Positions 10,500-23,100 are shown, counted from the stretch's first letter. The stretch: DNA of 53,448 nucleotides from Pholiota molesta (GCA_014925825.1 JACGCK010000274.1:1-53448), one strand, 5' to 3'. Notes: generated from the letters alone by a model not told the origin. Numbers and translations: made by a program.

Positions 10500-11161
10500 T
10501 CTGTTTTCCAAGGAATGATTTAGGAATGACTTTGCGACCTGCTATTTGTTCTGTAACCTGTTTACTGATTCTGAGGTGAAGTGGTTAAAAACGTACTAGA
10601 CAACGTAGACATCGAAACCCCGGGGAAGAATGGAGCTATATGTGCGATAAAATGCTGTATGTCCCAATTTCCTGTACGCATCCAATGGCGATATCAGTGT
10701 GGTTGAACTCGAGTCGAATCGAATGATCGGTCGCGTAATATGAACGTGTAGATGCCGGCCAGATCTAGCCTTAGGACTTGGAAGAGTGATGTCGACGAAG
10801 TAGCTACCGTGGTGGTCAAAGCATAGAGGACGTATAGGCATGAGTTGAAGACGTGCGCTCGAAGGACCATCAGCGCCTGATTGAGCGCGGATTCTGCCAG
10901 AGGCGCTGGTGGTAGGTCCTTCAAGTTCTGGTGCTCATACGAACGGATCCGGTTCTTTGACTTGTACTCACAGCGTGCCCCTCGATGCCTTTGGGACATG
11001 ACTAAGTACCTGGCATGAGGTTGTCGAGAGATCGTCGATCGAGCGCCTATCCTGCATTTTGTCATCCGCTGTCTAGCTCGAGAATCGAGATGGCTATTCG
11101 CTTTAATACTGCGTTCATTCTTGCAGGTCGTCTCTATTCTGTTCATTTCTATCCATCCACT
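10500..11161. other. Intergenic region
   Basis: Nothing that I can support as a gene is seen on either strand. A minus-strand open frame at 10694-11188 has no recognisable domain and runs into the start of the next gene, so it is treated as chance. Confidence 0.5.
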
Positions 11162-12357
11162 ATGTCCAGCCAAGAGGTCTCGTGGCAAATCACTTGCCCG
11201 CCTTTGAATTCAAGCTGCACCCCCCAGCTACCTATCAGACAATATATGCTATACGCCACCCTGATCTCTACAATTGCCTGGTGCTATGTGATTTCCCTCG
11301 CTAATAGTGCATTTCAGGCCAAATTCAAGGAGAGAGACCCGCAGTCTTCGAAGCTACGGCGGTTTCTGCTGTGCTACGTTGTGCTGATGGCGGCGGTCAG
11401 CACCGCGGCGCTCGTAGAAGACGTTGTGTTCATTCACAAACTGCTGTTTTCGTCGACTTCGGTGGAAATTTCTCGTGGACCCTTCGTTGTCACCCCGCAA
11501 TCTATTCCACTTCCTCTTGTAATTTTTGGGGCCGACGGTCTTATGGTGAGGCAGAGTGGTCAGTGATCATATATACATTTTCACCTACTTACTTTGAATA
11601 GGTTTGGCGTTGCTGGGTCCTATATCAAGGCATTCGGCGCCCTCTGAATCTCTTTTATAGCGCTTTTTTAGCTTTCATCTTATTGTCGTCACTTGGTACG
11701 TTTCCGCCTCGCGTGGTAGTGAGCTATAAGTTACAACTCATTTCATTTTTATTATTAGGTGTGACCGTTTATTATGCTTATAGGCTCGCGAGTCCAGACA
11801 TAGCCGCCGTAAATCAGCCGCTCATCACTTTGACGATGGTGATAAACTTCATCCTGTCTATGATGATCGTGGGCCGCCTCCTTGTGCACGAGCGCGACAT
11901 GCGGGCTACCTTGGGTGTGCGCCGCGGGCCGTCGCCTTTCAAAAAGGCTGTCTCTATCTGTGTGGAATCCTGCGCCATGATTGTCTGGTGCGGCGCCGTG
12001 ATCACCGCCATGGCGAAGTCGGGAAACCGCGCGGCTGCTATGATGGCGACGGTGCCGTTCGCCCTTCTGACGCATATTTGTGTGAGTGCCTCCAAATTTC
12101 TGAGTGCCGGTGACGACGTGAACTGAACAATGCTATTTGCGGCGCTGTGTCGCCAGGTTATCTCCCCGCTTCTCCTCATTGTTCGTGTAGCCAACGGCCG
12201 TGCTCATCCTGCAACGGCCCCGTCCTCGTTATCGTCGATAGAAGTCCATGAAGGACGCATCTCCGATACCGGAGGCCGTTACTCCATTCGATTCTTTCAT
12301 CCCGCATCGACTGTTGCAACAGGAAAATCTGTAGAAAATATTTATGGACCTAAATAG
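11162..12357 (+). CDS. Seven-transmembrane protein, basidiomycete family
   Basis: Four exons (11162-11545, 11602-11695, 11759-12081, 12157-12357) give 333 residues. Seven hydrophobic segments can be read: YMLYATLISTIAWCYVIS, FLLCYVVLMAAVSTAALV, the LPLVIFGADGLM/VWRCW segment, FYSAFLAFILLSSLGVTV, LITLTMVINFILSMMIVG, AVSICVESCAMIVWCGAV, and the last one joined over intron 3 (HIC/VISPLLLIVRVANG). The ADGLM-VWRCWVLYQ motif in helix 3 and the SPLLLIVRVANGRA end are hallmarks of a family greatly expanded in Agaricomycetes. The family has receptor-like topology and no assigned ligand. The C-terminal tail is Ser/Thr-rich. An upstream in-frame ATG at 11090 would add a hydrophobic N-terminus. The shorter start is preferred because it begins with the soluble N-terminal loop usual in the family. 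Confidence 0.8.
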
Positions 12358-12681
12358 CACGCATGGTCCCCATGACGGTTGATTTGTTATTGCCTTGCAG
12401 CCTACTATGAATTCTGTCTATCCAATGTTTGCGATGGAGCAGTCTGGCTTTCAAGTTGATTCATATTGAGGGACTACTGTGTCTTCCCCTTGAGCTGTTC
12501 CAGTCTAAATACAGACCCCACTTTCAATTAGCGCCCATCTTAGCCGTCTTCTCGAACCAGTGAAAATTAGGAATGTACGCTTCTCGAATACACATTTTAC
12601 TATCCGTCCTAATCATCATCTACCTCTCTCTCTCTGCCTTTCTTATGGAGATCCTTTCGAAGTTTGGTAATTCATAATTGA
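12358..12681. other. Intergenic region between convergent genes
   Basis: AT-rich sequence with a short CT microsatellite (tctctctctctg near 12632). It is probably the shared terminator region of the seven-TM gene (plus) and the Ser/Thr-rich gene (minus). Confidence 0.5.
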
Positions 12682-13161
12682 CTAAAATCTCGCCAAGGAA
12701 GAGCTGGACGCTGAGGTGAGCCACCCGGCGAAACACGTCGTCGGCGACGGCGGGACTGTGGTAGACGAAGACGAAGACGAGGACGAGGACGAGGAAGATG
12801 AATCACTGCCGGTGGGGAACGTATTGGTCGGGAACGGATCACTTATGGTGGGCCAAGTGTATGTGGGGTACGGATCGCTGATGGTGTACGTCGGGTCGCT
12901 GACGGTGTACGTTGGGAGTGTGTCGGTGGGGGACGTGTTGCTGATGGTGGTGGTCGTGGATTTGGAGGTGGTGCTGGTGCTGGTCTTCGATGACAGCGTC
13001 GCTGCGTTCTGGAGATCAAATTAGATGAGCGAAGTTGCTTTTCGATCACGGAGACGCCAGACGAGTACGATAGTCTATGTCCTTACCGCGAACGGGATGG
13101 ACAATGCAAGCATGAGAAACAGCATCATAGCAAATGAACAGAAGTGATTGGGCTGTTGCAT
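12682..13161 (-). CDS. Small secreted Ser/Thr-rich protein with SDP repeats
   Basis: On the minus strand, exon 1 (13161-13087) encodes MQQPNHFCSFAMMLFLML followed by ALSIPFA, a typical signal peptide core. A 78-nt intron (donor gtaagg, acceptor ctccag) joins it to exon 2 (13008-12682), giving 133 residues. The mature part is rich in Ser, Thr and Pro, with degenerate repeats of the form PTYTxSDP (TYTVSDP, TYTISDP, TWPTISDP). A run of 13 Ser follows, and a tail with a single Cys (TTCFAGW). There are many potential O-mannosylation sites. It is probably a cell-wall or secreted protein; no clear GPI signal is visible. A TATA box lies about 100 bases upstream of the chosen ATG. Confidence 0.55.
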
Positions 13162-13260
13162 GATGAACTGGTAGAAGGGTACGTGTGGGCGCGTGCCTCG
13201 AAAAAATCCTGGTTTGAAAGGCGACGAAAGCCTCTCCATGGCCCGTCGCCCGTTCCTCTC

Positions 13261-13268
13261 TTTATATA
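13261..13268 (-). promoter_or_regulatory. TATA box for the Ser/Thr-rich gene
   Basis: The minus strand reads tatataaa, followed by gagagg. It is about 100 bases upstream of the ATG at 13161, which supports the chosen start. Confidence 0.5.
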
Positions 13269-14756
13269 TGTCCAGACTCAAGCACATCCATCGCGGTCAA
13301 ACTCAAATCAAATCAGAAGGATGTAAGTCGGATAATACGCACACTGACAATGACAGCGCCCAGCCCCTCCCAGGATTTCCGTCCCCGAAAAGACTGCTAT
13401 CCTGTGGTTTACGAAGTGGATGTGTTCCTAGAGTCCAAGCCTTTGATTTCTGGGTAGGTACGGGGTGATATAGAGGTTTATGGAGTGATATAGATCGCAG
13501 ATGTCAATTGTCGAGCAGCCTTGGCGCTTGCAAATGAAATGAATATGTACGACCTGCAATGAGCTTGGCGGTAAAGATCGGCGTCGATGGAGGTCATTGA
13601 CAGTGGGATTCGGGGCCTGAGTCCCTATGTTAAGGCTCTATCAAGAAATAGTCTCCGATATCCTGCGGTAAAGCGTTTGAAAACGCACTAGACATCGAGG
13701 ACCCGCCATAGTTCTTGTGAATCAATTGTGAATGATAAGAAGAAGCACATCGATAATAGACGTAGATTATTGTTCAGGATACAGGTTGGGGAAATAGTCA
13801 CGACGCGTCGACGTCGTGTTGCAAGACATGCCAGTGGTTGGCCTTGGGTTGGCCGTGTGTTGAACGTTGAACGCTGAGCGCCGGAGCCCGAGCCGCATCG
13901 GAGCTCGGAGCTACAGTCTCCACGGCGGCGCGGCGTCCGTCTCCAGCGGCAAAGTCGGTGACTCTTCGGTACCCTCCCCCCACACACTGTCAAGGTTAAA
14001 CAGTGCTATATCAGCTTACTTTGTATCGTACGATGATATCGAACACGAGGTGGAGATAGTGCAGACAGGCAAACAGCATGTAAATACTTGCAGCTTGCTA
14101 GGAGTGCGGGGTAATGATGTTAATAGCCAATCTATTTTTAGAGCCTTACTTGTCAAAGAGGCGCTTTGGGGTGCAAGCTCGGTTCATTTAGGTTGACTGG
14201 GAGTTCATACGTGCTATTCATGGAGGAATCAACTTCAAGATGACTGTGTTTTAGTTGGAGAACCGGGCATAAGGTTCACGGCTGTTAATGTACGTGGGCA
14301 TCACGGCTTTTGTGTGCTGTAAGTATTGAATGTATTTTGGGCGTGTGCGCGTCCTTGAGTTGGCGCTTTATGGGTTGTTGGCAGTACCTGGCTGAGCGCT
14401 GTGGCACAATTGATAAAGGATACCAGTCTAGATTGGATGCACGGAGAAAGATGTTTGTTATCGAGGAGTTGGTGAATCGAATTGATAGGAATACATTCCT
14501 CCTGCAATGATTCCAGAGGTTTTGCGAGCGAACTTCAGAGTCTTTGTACTTCGCGGGTGTTATAGCGGTTGAACTGGAGTTCGTGGACCAGCGCGTGGGT
14601 GGCGATGAGTGGAGAGGGTATGGCGCGATAAGGGGCTGCGGAACTGACGTGCGCTGGGCGGGGATGACTCGACGGATTGGGGAGAGCCAAATAGGGGACA
14701 ACAAGACGCGACATATGAGGTGGCACGGCGCGGGTCCCCTTTCTTCCTCAACCATC
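13269..14756. other. Intergenic region between divergent genes
   Basis: About 1.5 kb between the Ser/Thr-rich gene (minus) and the protease gene (plus). Open frames on both strands have unusual composition and no recognisable domain. A short tandem-like pair, gtgatatagag...gtgatataga, is seen near 13466-13495. Nothing else can be supported. Confidence 0.4.
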
Positions 14757-16394
14757 ATGTCCCTCCTCCACTGGTCTCTCCTGGCCGTCTGCGCTGCCTC
14801 GAGCGTCCTCTCAACACCCCTCTCAACCAGCTCAAATGTCCACATCCCCAACGCACCCTTGAGCCTCGCCCCTCTTGTCGCTGTCGAGCATCCCCATGGC
14901 AGCATCAACAACTCATACATCATCATGCTTAAGGATGATGTCCCAGCTGTCGTCATGCAGAGCCATATGAACTTCCTGCAATCGGCGCACGCCGCTAACC
15001 CGCTCGCCGATGACATGTCGGGCGTGCAGCAGATCTACGAGGGCCATGTCACGGGCTACGCTGGAAAGTTCTCGGAACAGGTGGTCGAGCAGATCAGGCG
15101 CATGCCAGAGGTCGCGTTCGTGGAGAAGGACCAGATTGTCCGCACGCAAGATGTGCAGAAGGGCGCGCCGTGGGTGAGCATTCTGCGCTGCTCCACACTG
15201 CACAGCCTCTGACGCGGCGCTTATTTCCCGCTCATTATTAGGGTCTCGCACGGATCAGCCACCGTCCAAGGTTGACCTTTGCCACTTTCACCAAGTATGT
15301 GTTTGACCCGCAGGGAGGCGAGGGTGTTGACGTCTATGTCGTTGATACCGGTATCAACGTTGACCACGTCGAGTTCGAGGGCCGTGCGAAATGGGGCAAG
15401 ACTATCCCCCAGAATGACGTCGATGAGGATGGCAATGGTCACGGTTCTCACTGCGCGGGAACTATTGCCTCGCGCAAGTACGGTGTCGCGAAGAAAGCCA
15501 ACGTCATTGCTGTCAAGGTTCTTGGCTCCAACGGAAGCGGAAGCATGTCGGATGTCGTCGGTGGCGTCGTCTGGGCTGCTAACCAGGCCAAGGCGAAAGC
15601 TGATGCTGCCGCTGCTGAAGTTGCTAAGACTGGTTCCACCAAACACAAGGGATCTGTTGCCAACATGAGTCTCGGAGGCGGCAAGTCTCAGGCTTTGGAC
15701 AGCGCCGTGGACAAGGCTGTGAAATCCGGACTTCACTTTGCCGTGGCTGCAGGTGAGTAATTTCGCACAGACGGCATGGCGCGATGCTAATTATATGTCA
15801 GGAAATGATAACCGTGATGCATGCCAATACTCTCCCGCCGCCTCGGAGCTTGCTGTCACTGTCGGCGCTTCGACCCTTGGTGATGAGCGCGCCTACTTCT
15901 CCAACCATGGTGCTTGTGTTGACGTCTTCGCGCCTGGCTTGAACATTCTTTCGACCTACAAGGGAAGCAACACCGCTACCTCCACCCTCTCTGGTACTTC
16001 CATGGCCTCGCCCCACACCGCTGGTCTCCTTGCCTATCTCCTTTCGATCTACCCCTCGAAGGAGTTTGATCCCTCATTTGACGCCGACAACAACCTCATC
16101 GCTATCCAGTCCAGCCGCATCCTCTCCTCGCCCTTCAGCGGTGCCGTCTCCTCGTCGTCGCTCTATGCGACGGTCCACCGCGCGCTTCCTTCGTTCGTCA
16201 CGAACTACCTCCCCACGCCCCACTTCCTCGACGTCGTCTTCCAGAACGGCGACAGTGTTGCTCCCGTTCCTCCGCGAGGGATCACCCCCGCGCAGCTGAA
16301 GAAGGCGCTCATTGCGCTGTCGAGTGAGGGGCTCCTCGCAGAGCTGCCAGCAGAGACGGTGAACAAACTCATTTTCAATAATGCGACTGCTTGA
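14757..16394 (+). CDS. Subtilisin-like serine protease (S8A, proteinase K type) with I9 propeptide
   Basis: Three exons (14757-15173, 15242-15752, 15802-16394) give 506 residues. A signal peptide (LLHWSLLAVCAASSVLS) is followed by an I9-type propeptide (about 50-135: YIIMLKDDV, MPEVAFVEKDQIV). The mature domain begins near residue 140. The catalytic triad is complete: Asp174 in VVDTGIN, His206 in GNGHGSHCAG, and Ser376 in SGTSMASPH. The oxyanion Asn is in GNDNRDAC, and the first residue of that block is split by intron 2. About 120 residues follow the catalytic Ser, longer than in proteinase K, and hold a Ser-rich linker and a hydrophobic C-terminal segment. The role is inferred to be secreted or vacuolar proteolysis. 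It has no functional partner nearby. Confidence 0.93.
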
Positions 16395-18272
16395 GCGCTG
16401 GCGGGATGATACCCGGCTGGTGGTGGTGGAGGTAGTATGCAGCGGCTCTGGATCTGGGATGTCAGTACTTGATCGGGGTGGAAGGCTTTTTTCGTGTGTT
16501 GCTCTCGCGGTCGTGCTTCTGGATACCCTGTCCTGGGTGCTCCCTCCCTTTCCCACTCACACTTATTTGCGCAGCATACTGCGCTGATGGCTCGCATTTT
16601 CGTTCCCGTGGATGGACTCCAACCAACATAGACACCATACACACGCATTCTGCTTTCCTGATTGTGCACTTTTGTGCGATTACTCATTCGTCTATCCTTG
16701 CATGCGTATCCCTTGCTTTGCGTATTTGTGATTTTAGTTTTTATGGTAAACTCGAAGGCCATGTGTATATCTAGTATTAAGCAACATATTATATTTTTCT
16801 TTTGCATCGAGGATTGGTGCTTGGACTTTGGAATGAAATATTTCATGGCGTTGCATGCAGCGCTGACGCAAAGCAAGACCCATTCACAAAGCAAAGCTGT
16901 CAGAAAGTTGAATGGGGCCAGGGGTTGGCTCTGGATGGTGCGACCTCCGCCCGGAGATGCGTCGATTCGTTGGGGGTTCCGGCATGAACTTGACGGAAAT
17001 ACTTGCGCCGGCGAATCGAATCCCTGGTGCGCTACTTGCTCTGCAGCTCGTATGTAGAACTGCTGGATTCGGGTGGACGTGTTTGGGGGCTAGTAGTAAG
17101 TCCGCCAACAGCTGTCGACATACGGTGTCCGACAATGGGAACACTGCCCAACCATCTATGTAATTTTCAAAAACACTTGCTCTCCGTACGAGGTGGATCA
17201 AATGCTTTTTTTTTGCGCACAGGCTGAAGTCGGTGCCCATGATATTTGCATTTTGGGAAGGCCATCGACTCGGAGGAGATGAAGGGCGAGATGTAGGGTT
17301 TTACTTGGACCCACATATGTGACCCTTTCCTTTCCGGCGTGTGTGCAGAGGTGTAGTCATCATGCTAAGCCGGCAAAATAAGTATGGGTATTGTCTGTTG
17401 GTGGGTGTCTTTTTGCCAATAGCCAGTGTGTGATGGTACTTAGGTTTGAGAGTCGATCCGCATGTGGCGGACAGGAGTTTGCTGACAGCGACGTCGGGTT
17501 ATGCGTTAACGATGACTAGGGCTTGACTAGGGCATTGCACAGGATCATCGGGCTTTGAGATTAGCGCCTGCACGTGATATTAGCGCTCAAGGGTATTCAA
17601 AAGGGTGCCAACGTTTTCATTTCAACCTCTAGGGTAGGACATCCGTGACCTGAGAATCGGTCTCGTCTATGCGTTTTATTCTTCCGTCTAAAATTCGGAT
17701 GGTCCTAGCACTGCAGTAGCATGGTGGCGCGGACAAGTAGGGACCATGGTGTTATTCTCGCAAGGAAGAACGGCCATCCAAATTCTGATATTATCGTTGT
17801 TACAGGGCTCGTCCATCAGAAATGCGAAGTATATGGAAAGTGTGGGCAATAGCTAGCCCTAGGCGTTGCATAACAGAATTATTGATTGGGCCATCTCCAT
17901 TGTAATGTCGCCGTTGTTCAATGCCTACTTTTCACTGTCGTGCGATTCCAGAGGGAGCGTTCTACAAGTTATTCTCCTGAATCGTATACCCCTTGGGGTA
18001 GTAGCTGCAAAGCAGCAACATCTACGGTCGACTGAGTACCTAAATCTTACGGGAATAGATATGTAATACGAAGCGTACTATCCGTAAACATCGATTGTAA
18101 ACACCTCGCTGATTAGTTTGAACTACTGGTACTGTAGTATACGGAAGTGGTATATTCTGGTACGCTTGTCGGACTACTTAAACGTATGGAACGAGTAGTA
18201 GGGGCAGTAAAAAGTCTTCCTCAGCCATTCGACGCCCTCGAGCTCTACGATTAACAAATTCTCTCGACATCT
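16395..18272. other. Intergenic region
   Basis: About 1.9 kb without a supportable gene. The first few hundred bases are probably the protease 3' UTR. Several short open frames occur on both strands, but none has splice-joined continuation or a domain. From 17.8 kb the sequence becomes AT-richer towards the small dsRBD gene. Confidence 0.5.
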
Positions 18273-18569
18273 ATGGCTACCACTGCAGTTACCGGTCTGC
18301 ACAACTTTTGCCAGGCCCTTCACTGGCCTGTGCCTACATACGATCTCACCTCATCTGGTCCCCAGAATCAGACCGTCCACCAGGCGAAGGTTCACAGTGC
18401 GTATTGACAGTCTTAATCTGAATTGTTCTTGAAAAGCGCTGATGCGGCTGTAGTCAATGGGATCGAGTACGGGGAAGGGACCGGAACTTCCAAGAACGCG
18501 GCCAAGGAAGCGGCGGCAGCTGCAGCTCTTGCCCAAATGCGCAACGAGCATCCTGAATATACCTTCTGA
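18273..18569 (+). CDS. Small stand-alone double-stranded RNA-binding domain protein
   Basis: Two exons, 18273-18396 and 18454-18569, are joined at phase 1 over a 57-nt GT-AG intron and encode 79 residues. Nearly the whole protein is one dsRBD. It opens with LHNFCQALHWPVPTYDL, like helix 1 and strand 1. Strands 2-3 are QNQTVHQAKVHINGIEYGEG. The end, TSKNAAKEAAAAAALAQM, has the KK/KxxAK-type pattern of helix 2 that contacts the dsRNA phosphates. No catalytic domain is attached. It may bind dsRNA intermediates, for example in silencing, or bind structured mRNA; this is inferred from the fold. Both exons are too short to be obvious as single open frames. Confidence 0.75.
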
Positions 18570-19298
18570 TTCACGATCTGTTTCTTCTTTGTATGTATTG
18601 AATTATTATCGTGCTCTAGAGATGTGATATTTAATAATCAATTTACAGCTCGTTAGAAATGTGATAGATACTCTAGAATGTTCGCCTCTTGAACGCCTCC
18701 GATGCTCAGCGCATATGTTTTATATCTGTAGCTAGAGATTGTGGCCTCCTTTTCAGTCTCTTGTATGTAATACTACCTGAAGTATGTATTCGTTCGTGAC
18801 TAGCCTGGTATAATGATGTATTTTTTTAATTTCATCTAAGTATTTTTTCCCTTTTCCAAGTGATTTTCCTGCCTCTGCTTCCTCTAGTGTACAGGGCGCG
18901 CAACTAGTTCGACGCCCAGATCAGTACCCGGCCCGCGATGCCGCGCGAAGGTGCATGGGGGAACGTCTGGCTGTTAATTCTTGGATCCACCGTCTGACCG
19001 GCATGCCATCTCTGTAGAAACCACTCAAGCGTAGTACAGACCGTCTATAAGTCACAGCTATAATGAAAGCTATTGAAATGCATCTTATCGCGGGTTTGAA
19101 TCGTGCCGGATTCCATAGAAGCACTGGTGGCACTACTGATATAATATGATTGGTTGTCGGATGGGCGTTTCCCACAGTTAAGCGCCCAAGATTGATAGAA
19201 AAGGCCGTTGTGCCAATGGTCCCATTTGCTACCTACGGTGCCTACAACCTTACATTTTCGTATATCCGGCGAGCGAACATCGACGCTTGCTAACACCC
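18570..19298. other. Intergenic region
   Basis: AT-rich DNA downstream of the dsRBD gene and the promoter side of the next gene. Nothing coding can be supported. Confidence 0.5.
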
Positions 19299-19911
19299 AT
19301 GGCCCATATCGAGAGTCCGCTGGCCGTCTTTTTCGGTGGATATGCACCTCAGTTCGTCTACATCCCGGGAAAGCCAGCGACTGCGGATTTCTATCGTCTC
19401 TGCGACACCTTTGGGTGGGAGAGACATAGTGCCGATAGAGACACTGCGTATCAGGCATTCAGCACGGCGCTGACACTCGAGTTCAATGCCAACTTCGGCA
19501 CGGAGGTCGATAGCCTAGAGTCCTGGCAAATGCTGGCTAGGCATATGGGCATTGTGCCTGTTCCAAGTAAACTGAATGCGTGCCGGAACGTGAGTAGCGC
19601 GGTTCTCTGCTCATTCCAGAGTTGCTGATTCCATCATCCGCATCTCTATCCAGCAAGTCAGGATGTCCCATGTCAACCTCGTTGACTTGGTTGCGGCGTT
19701 CGCGCGAGGTGGGCAGGCGAGGCGATTCGGATCTGAGACGGCTCTGAGCGAGTACACCAAAGGCACGGGCAAATTCTTTCCTCGAAAAGATATACATGCA
19801 GGAGACTTGCTCAAGTTCCTCCTCCGAAACATTATAACACCGAACGAAGACCGAAATAACGGAGCCAGTCAGGGACGAGCGACGGGTAGAAGTCGTAGAG
19901 GACGCTCCTGA
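19299..19911 (+). CDS. Conserved fungal protein of unknown function
   Basis: Two exons (19299-19589, 19654-19911) give 182 residues. The first begins MAHIESPLAVFFGGY and contains FYRLCDTFGWERHSADRD and FSTALTLEFNANFG. The second contains MSHVNLVDLVAAFARGG, YTKGTGKFFPRKD and GDLLKFLLRNI, then a short Arg/Gly-rich tail. Proteins with this order (a Phe/Trp-rich block, xNLVDLV, KxFP, LLxFLLR) are widespread in both ascomycetes and basidiomycetes, and I know of no assigned function. The protein has no signal peptide or membrane segment and is probably intracellular. An ATG four codons earlier (19287) is also in frame. The gene converges on GCN1, with about 200 bases between stops. Confidence 0.75.
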
Positions 19912-20112
19912 ACTTGGGCAAGACAATGTAACTTCAGTGGCAGAAAATATGACGAGTATCTGAATTTGAGTCCCTTAACCACTTGAAATAGAATCTTTAG
20001 TATATTTCGGTGTGGCGCATCCGCGCCTCAAGCATCTGCTATGAATTATGTTATATCTACGACCTTCACCTTGCCTCACCAACGAGCCAAATCGCTGCCT
20101 ATCACATACATT

Positions 20113-23100
20113 CTAGAACAACCCCAAGAGTTCTTCATCCCCAAGTTCTTTAATCTGGTCACGCGCCTCCCTGGCAGGACGCGCAATGAAGGGTTTGTCA
20201 CTAGCCGCACTTTCCAGTGCCTTCATAGCAACAGAACGTAAAAGCTTGAGCCGTTGGAATAAGTTTAGGCCTTCGTCAGCATCATCCTCGTCGGGGGTGA
20301 CAACCGCCAGGATGACTTGTGAGGAAATGACGGAAGGCGGGGTGCCTTGTACTAGATGGGACCTGATGTGGGGTTGCGTTAGTTAGAAAAGGCATATTAA
20401 AGATAATGGGTTTGCATACTCGACGATGGGGCGGAGGAGATCAGCGCGGAATGCCAAAGAACGGAAAAGACCTCCAATGGCTTCGCAGTAATGCTCTGCG
20501 AGAGATCAATTAGACAATTTCTGAGATATCTTGGGGAGCATCTGGAGCAGGCTTACCACTGTGGGACTCGCGGAACGCATCAGCCACGACCTCAACAGCC
20601 GCCTCTACTGCCTTCTCGCCTGTGTTCTTTGACGCACTGCGGAATACGTACGACAGAGCCAAAACGAAGCTTGTTGCAATCGAGTCCTCGTTGCCTCTTA
20701 CACCCGCAATGAGCTCGGTGATAACAGGATCCACACGAGGCTGATTCTTCATCAGCACACCCAGCGCTTCAGCCGCCTTCCCTCGCACGCTCGCACTAGC
20801 TGCGTCGCTCGTGCTCTTCACGAATGTCCGCTGCAGCTGCGGGAAGAAAGGCTTCACGAATGCGGGTATGCGCTCGAGCATCGTCGTCAAAGCGCTGAGG
20901 AGCGCAATTTTCACGCCCGGTGGGTACGTCATCGCCTGTGTGGCGACGCGGATAAGTGGGCCTGTGAATGGTACCACGAACGGCTTGATCGCTGCCTCGC
21001 TCGTACGCTCGACGAGATCTCCGATCGCGTATGCTGCCTGCTCGCGCTGCTCGTTGCTGCCTGTGGTAAGACCAGCAATGATGATGGGCACAGTCGGGGC
21101 GACTCCCTTGGGTAAATCGAAGCCCGGAACGGTACGCCCTGGAGCGCCTGTAGAGTCGATCGTGCGGCGGAGAGGGACGACTAGAGGCTCGAGCTCGTCC
21201 TTAGGCACTGAGCGTACAAATGAGTCGAAAGCGTTCCATGCGGCGGTATGGACGGCGACTTGTGGATCATCCAGGAGGGAAACTAGTTGTCGGACCCAGT
21301 CGATTCTGTAAAGTGATGAGTCCAATTCGGAAGAGTCGCAGAATACAGTGAAGAGTTGGCACGCGCTGACTCTCCGTGTAGGAGAATCATTCTTAGCCCT
21401 ATCAAAGATAACATCAGGGAAACGGTCTTATAAAGCACATAACATAAAAAACGCACCAGCCTATCAGCAGCATCATCACAGTGTTTAAGCCTTCTGCGTC
21501 ATTGACTGAAGAGAACAGGGCGTTTAGAGCTTCATCGACAGCCTCCCGAAGTTCTTCATCGATGTCATCTTCGGAAACCCTGACCAATGCGTTCAAAATC
21601 ACTGTAAGTCGTCGGCTCAAAGCATTTCCTGCAACAGTAACGAGAGATGCGAGGGCACGAGCATTGAAGACCGTCATAGGAATGGCCGTTAGTGTAGGGA
21701 TCAACACTGGGAAGACGGTCGACGCGCGAACCTAGGAAAGGCTAACTTCAGAAATTGGTGAAGAGGAGACTACAGCAAAACTTACATTCATCACTTCCTT
21801 TAGGGCTTGCAGTGCAGTACCAGAGCCCTTTCCAGGTTGACGGAGAGCTTCCAAGAGAGTGGGAATAGTTTGATCGATAGCCTTTGCGCCCATTTCTTCT
21901 TGTAAAACGTCGAAGGCTTGTGCGGCCGCCGAACGGACATTAGCCTCATCGTCGACTAAAGCTGCCCGAACGATTGCGATGATATCGTCTTCATGGTCCT
22001 CTCGCTGCGCATCAGTGGAGTTTTGCCTGAAAGAAATGGTCAGAAAGGTTCTCGGAGATCTTGCTATCCAATAATTACATGATTTCGCTGATGACTGAAG
22101 CCACTCCTTCTCTCGTACGAGCGTCAGGCGATGTGGCCTTCGTTTTGAGAATGGGCATGATTGATGCCAGAATCCTTTCACCAAATTTGCGGCAGATTTC
22201 GCCCACTGTCCGAGCGGCGGTCTACAAAATGTTTAGCTTTATTCTATCGAAATCAGAGAATGATATTACCTCTTGTTGTTCAAATTCGTCGGATGAAATG
22301 AGTACCAGAATTTGGTTAACGAGTTCGGGAAGGATTTCTCTGACTAAAGGGACTTTGAGAATCAACACGGACATGACGCGAAAATATATACTATACCTGT
22401 TCGCGGAGTATTGTTAACAAGAGCCTTCCAGATCTGCATCGATGCTTGTCGTACGACAACCACGCCATCTTGACGAACAAGATACAAAGCGGCCAAAATT
22501 CTGTCGCGACGTTCCTCGCCGAGCACTTCAAGAAGGGCACGACGAGATGATTCGACTGTAGTTGCCTCTGCAGCCATATCCTCTTCGTCGAATTCAGAAG
22601 CTTTGCCTGAAATGCCTGACACCTTGAACAAAAGCTCTCCCACAAGCGTAATCGATGATTGCTATAGAAAAATATTAGGAACATAGAGCGAGGCGGACGA
22701 ATGAAACTTACACGGATGCGCCATCCAGGATCGAACATTCCATTCTCGAGTTCAGGTAGTAATAGATCAATCGCCTTGGTGGAATAATTGTTGACAACCA
22801 TTCGTCCAGCACGCATAGCAGCTTCTCGAACATATTCTTCGGTATCGGAAAGACCACCAAGAATAGGCGAAATGATTTTTGGAAGATGCGGTTGGAAACG
22901 GCTACCGAATGTTGCAGGCAGGTAGACGAGAAGAGACATGAAACCTTCACGAACAGTGGCCCTGGGCGATCGAGCGTTCGCGATGATGTCGGGAAGGAGG
23001 CCCTCCATTCTTTCCATACCAAGGCCGGATAGGACTTCACTGAGACCTTGAGCCGCTCCTTGGCGATCGACTCCCGAAGTGTCAGTTTTGAGAGTCCGTA

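Noticed and set aside
10694..11188. Minus-strand open frame of 164 codons
   Set aside because: It shows no domain, has no splice-linked partner and overlaps the start of the seven-TM gene.
12716..13024. Plus-strand frame with an Asp/Glu run and Val/Gly-rich repeats
   Set aside because: It is the shadow of the minus-strand Ser/Thr-rich gene, which has a signal peptide, a good intron and a TATA box.
14285..15016. Long minus-strand open frame overlapping the protease start
   Set aside because: It lies opposite the signal peptide and propeptide of the protease and shows no domain.
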